A stretch of 64,000 bases of DNA, taken from Hoplostethus atlanticus. Taxonomy: Eukaryota; Chordata; Actinopteri; Trachichthyiformes; Trachichthyidae. The notes beneath the pieces were generated by a model that ran no database searches, had not been told where the DNA came from, and saw only the letters and a list, made by a program, of their open reading frames with translations. The stretch covers positions 2,046,501-2,110,500 of the forward strand of contig JAXDDX010000018.1 of assembly GCA_034670405.1 (NCBI GenBank), written 5' to 3'. The position numbers and the translations under genes were made by a program. This document shows positions 60,736-64,000 of this stretch, one piece after another (position 1 is the first letter of the stretch; the number at the start of each line of letters is the position of its first letter).

Positions 60736-63651
60736 GCTACAGCTCCCAGAGCCAGGCCATCACTAGCAGTAGGCCATGAACAGGGAAGCTACAGACACAG
60801 CTGTCACACAGTGGCGTAGAATTTGGGACAGTGCTTTGATGGTATTTTCTGACTGATAGCCCAGAACTACGTCCACCAAGGTGCTAGCACAGTTAGCCTG
60901 CTTCCTTACTGACATTAACACATGCAGCTCAATACCAGAAGTTTTTCAGGAAAAAACTGTCATTGCGGTCAAAGTAAACTGCATTTCTGGAAGTCTTGTC
61001 AAAGCTGCATCTGTTCAGTCCACATCTATTTGTGCACAGATAGAGTTTTCTCTGTGCAGCCCAATAACTGCCCCTGACATGGCAACAACCTGTTAGGGAT
61101 GGCTTATGAGGCAAATCCATTTATGAGGTGCTGCCGCCATGAAAAGTGTTACGCCCATTGCTCTCTGAATGGCTGCTGCTCCCTCCTTTCATTTCCATAA
61201 GAAGCCGTCAGAACTCATCTCCCACTGAAGTGGCCACAGTCCCACTGGCAATTAAAATCATGCTGGGACATGCAATGGTTGTCTGTGACTTCACAGTGGG
61301 AAACAACAGCAACAACATCAGTGGTAACGCCGCCAATGGCTGAGAACCCAATCTCGAGCAACGTCGGCAGAAACCATCACCTTGATTTCTCCGGGAAACA
61401 CACATCAGGCCAGGTTCGCATGTTTCAATATGAACCGTACGGAAAACGCCACCCAAAGAAAACACAAAACAGCATCTTCACTCATCTTCCTCTTCTTCAC
61501 CACAGTCGATGCAGCCACACCACTGAAAGGCATGTGGGTGTCTGTTCAAGAATCTATAAATCTACATTTTCTTATGGGCAAATAAATGAAGGATTGGGAC
61601 TTTTGGGATACAGGTGGGATTCAAACATTAAATATTACACAGAATATCAAAAACGTAACCAGGTTTTACTGGTATAACAAATCTTTAAAAGAGCTACAGA
61701 AAACGCACCTCCGAAGGTTTCTAAATTATAGTATTTTGAGAGATTAAACACTGAAAAATATTTAGAAATGCCAAAAAATCACTACTATGGAAACTGAAAC
61801 AGGATGGAAAATATTACGTCCCTCATGGCTGAAGCACATGATATAGCTATGGTATTCTGTGAGCCATGATAAAGAGTCAACAAGTGGTGTAAAGGGTCAC
61901 CACTTCCACTAACCTTAAGGAACATGAGAAGAAATAGACAAAGTTCAAAGACTCATGCTCCAGACTCTTTCCAACTTTGATTAGCAGATCAAACCTCTGG
62001 CATATGCAACACTTTGACATACGTGGACCAGAGTATGCTGGATGCCTGAAAACTATTCATGTCTTCAAAAATGACTTCTTACTCAGACAAGCTGGTTTCT
62101 CACAGCCAACATTCTCCCATCCTGAACATCACGCAGATTATGAAAATTGCGTATTTACATGGACCTGTAGAAGCTGGGGGAGAAGCTCAAACATCATTGT
62201 TGAATAAAATGTTTAACTAAGGATTCAGAGTCAAGTCAAGTTTACTGAAGTATATTTATTAACAAAAAGCTGAGCGCTCAGGAGAGAGGTACACACACTA
62301 GGTAGGGTATCTCTGCCAGAGAACCGTCTGAACAGAGATTATGAAGCAAAGGGAGGACAAGGGGGTTTCTAAACATCTACAAGGTCATATAGCTAGTCTG
62401 AACAATCTGTTCTGTGTGAGAGTGCTTCTGATCAGGAACATGGGTGAAGGACTTTCCTCTGTCTCTTCACGACACAGGCCTTAAAGTAAAGTAAAGTTAA
62501 TGAAGCGTGCATCCAGGACCTGAGTCACACGAGGCACTTAAACAGTTCATCATGTCATACCAACTTGAATCATAAAGGGTACATAGAAATACAAGATACA
62601 ATACAATGAATTCTTCCACAATCATACACACAACTGTTCTAAAACTGATTGTGTGGCCTAATCAAACATTTAATTTTCTTTACAATGATTCTCCTCCACC
62701 TCCGTTGTTGTTTTGGCATTTCAAATCATCTGTTGCTTACTTTTCAATCTAGTGGAACCACCTGACTGATGTGTACAATAGGGCTGAATCGCGATGACTC
62801 AGCAGATTTTAGGTGGTCATTTCACAACAAGTTAGCTTGGAATTATATCACAGCTACAACTGTTAATTGTTGAAAATTGTTTTGTATGTGTTTGGCAGTA
62901 CAGTGTAAAAATAAAAATGTTGCATAAAAGGCAAAAAGAGAATATCAGGAGAAATGAATCACAGTGCAGTTTTCCTTGCTGTGTACTGACATTTGAAGAG
63001 CATTACTCTAAAATGAGATATCCACCATTTGAAAAATGCTTACTATTACAAAATGATTGCTAATATGGAGCAGGGAGGTAAAATACGTTATGGGTTACTA
63101 TTTAAGTTATGTGTCATATTAAGACCTTTACTTAGAAAATGATTACAAAAAATTCAGAAAGCAAATATATATATTGTTTTGGAATGAAACCCTTCATTTT
63201 TCTTGGTACTAGTTTTGTAAACAAGGAATAAGTGATTGTAAACAGAATGTTTCCTGTATTTCAAGGAAATTCGACTGTCAGCTGCCTACTTAATGAAGTC
63301 TTGGCTAGCCTAAACCAGGCTGAACGGCTAACAGGAGACAAGGCATGAATGAATGTGCATAAACTACTTTGCATCACATCATCACTGCATCATCCTTTCA
63401 TTCTTATCTGTCATCTACAGATGTAACCTAATCCCTGAATATTTGTGGGCTTGGCTGAATTGATACTGTGGCGGTGACTTGTAAGCACAGATTGTAATCC
63501 TATTGCAAAAAGCACTCTCTTTTTTGAGACGTGAAAACAAGCTTTCGGTTGCCCTGTGCCTTGATTCAATTAGGATTTGTATTTTGTCACTTGTGTGGCA
63601 TAGACAACGCCTGTGGTCACCTCCCCTTTGTGTCCTTTGCCAGCGTTCTGG

Positions 63652-63699
63652 TGCATTTGAGACATCCATGCAGAAAGGTGCATGGATGTCTCAAATGCA
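63652..63699. repeat. Perfect 21-bp hairpin, 6-nt loop
   Basis: The left arm 63652-63672 (starting TGCATTTGAGACATCC, ending ATGCA) and right arm 63679-63699 are exact reverse complements, separated by GAAAGG. No flanking duplication is visible. Confidence 0.95.
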
Positions 63700-63783
63700 A
63701 GTTGCAAGCATTAATAATTGTCTCTCTGTACCTGTCTCTATCTTTTACATGAACAAAAAGTGAATTAGACAACAATTAATGTG

Positions 63784-63820
63784 TTATTAAGACAGGGGCC
63801 TACAGCCCCTGTCTTAATAA
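63784..63820. repeat. Perfect 16-bp hairpin, 5-nt loop
   Basis: TTATTAAGACAGGGGC (63784-63799) and GCCCCTGTCTTAATAA (63805-63820) are exact reverse complements around CTACA. It lies 84 bp after the 21-bp hairpin. Confidence 0.95.
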
Positions 63821-64000
63821 GCATTTGAGCATTTTCCAGCACTACATTATATTCCAGCATGAAAACAGTTCAAGCATATTACCAACCTTAAAAGCACATT
63901 TAAATTCTAGCATTCTCAAGGATTTCAAGCACCTATACAAACCTCATACACAAGTCTATTTTGTCAAAAATGTCTAACAATCAGATGTGTGTGTCAAAGT
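63821..64000. other. Intronic sequence at the window edge
   Basis: AT-rich, nothing recognised. Confidence 0.4.

Larger units (their letters stand above)
57720..63645. other. Intronic sequence with simple repeats
   Basis: No gene recognised. A tandem pair CCATGACAAA lies at about 58181-58200. The stretch 62225-62520 has some LTR-like character (TTTATTAACAAAAAGC, GCGCTCAGG) but no ends or duplication were found. Confidence 0.4.
12096..64000 (-). other. msi2: Intron upstream of the musashi exon (partial)
   Basis: About 52 kb from the acceptor to the right edge of the window. The preceding exon should encode the RRM1-RRM2 linker (FPRRAQPK region). No convincing match is seen on the minus strand, so the intron probably extends beyond the window. 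Long introns are typical of vertebrate MSI2. No nested gene is recognisable on either strand. Confidence 0.7.

Noticed and set aside
62225-62520. Possible LTR (TTTATTAACAAAAAGC, GCGCTCAGG)
   Set aside because: No TG...CA ends, target duplication or polyadenylation arrangement could be located.
1-64000. Prokaryotic-type operons, CRISPR arrays, phage or toxin systems
   Set aside because: No arrays, ribosome-binding-site/ORF arrangements or dense coding. Splice sites, SINEs, MITEs and microsatellites identify vertebrate intronic DNA.

Overview
The window is vertebrate nuclear DNA, most likely from a ray-finned fish. It is AT-rich and intron-like, with dense (CA)n/(GT)n and (CT)n/(GA)n microsatellites. 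It also carries degenerate teleost-type transposons and SINE tails. No bacterial-style gene, operon, rRNA, CRISPR array or viral gene is visible. Nearly all open frames are chance or microsatellite frames without splice context or family motifs.

One coding feature is secure: a 93-bp internal exon on the minus strand at 11969-12061. It encodes the start of the second RNA-recognition motif of a Musashi protein. The residues between RNP2 and helix 1 ([17 protein letters not shown]) fit musashi-2 better than musashi-1. Its branch point, polypyrimidine tract, acceptor and donor are all recognisable. On this reading, 12062-64000 is at least 52 kb of the intron upstream of the exon, and 1-11968 is about 12 kb of the intron downstream. 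I found no other musashi exon, which fits the very long introns known for MSI2 in vertebrates.

The rest is repeats and intronic sequence. From left to right: a short foldback with CCTAA-like filler (1.9 kb); a hAT-like end (2.7 kb); a tRNA-derived SINE (9.5 kb); a microsatellite cluster (10.4-11.0 kb); a 182-bp hAT MITE with an 8-bp target duplication (13.7 kb); a LINE reverse-transcriptase remnant (17 kb); a LINE/SINE tail (22.7 kb); a pair of related tRNA-like repeats (27.9 and 28.3 kb); a 96-bp Tc1/mariner MITE with TA duplications (36.2 kb); a decayed Tc1-like transposase next to a 278-bp solo LTR that seems to have landed in its terminal repeat (42.4-43.2 kb); a retroposon tail (47.7 kb); a 445-bp Harbinger-like MITE with TTA duplications (53.7-54.1 kb); and a 657-bp element with about 43-bp inverted repeats holding the starts of two convergent genes (57.1-57.7 kb). 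Two perfect hairpins, of 21 and 16 bp, lie at 63.65-63.82 kb.

There is no multi-gene system here. The most interesting items are the 57-kb element, the nested Tc1/LTR insertion, the paired hairpins at the right edge, and the microsatellite setting of the musashi exon. All family assignments rest on recognition by eye, without database searches.
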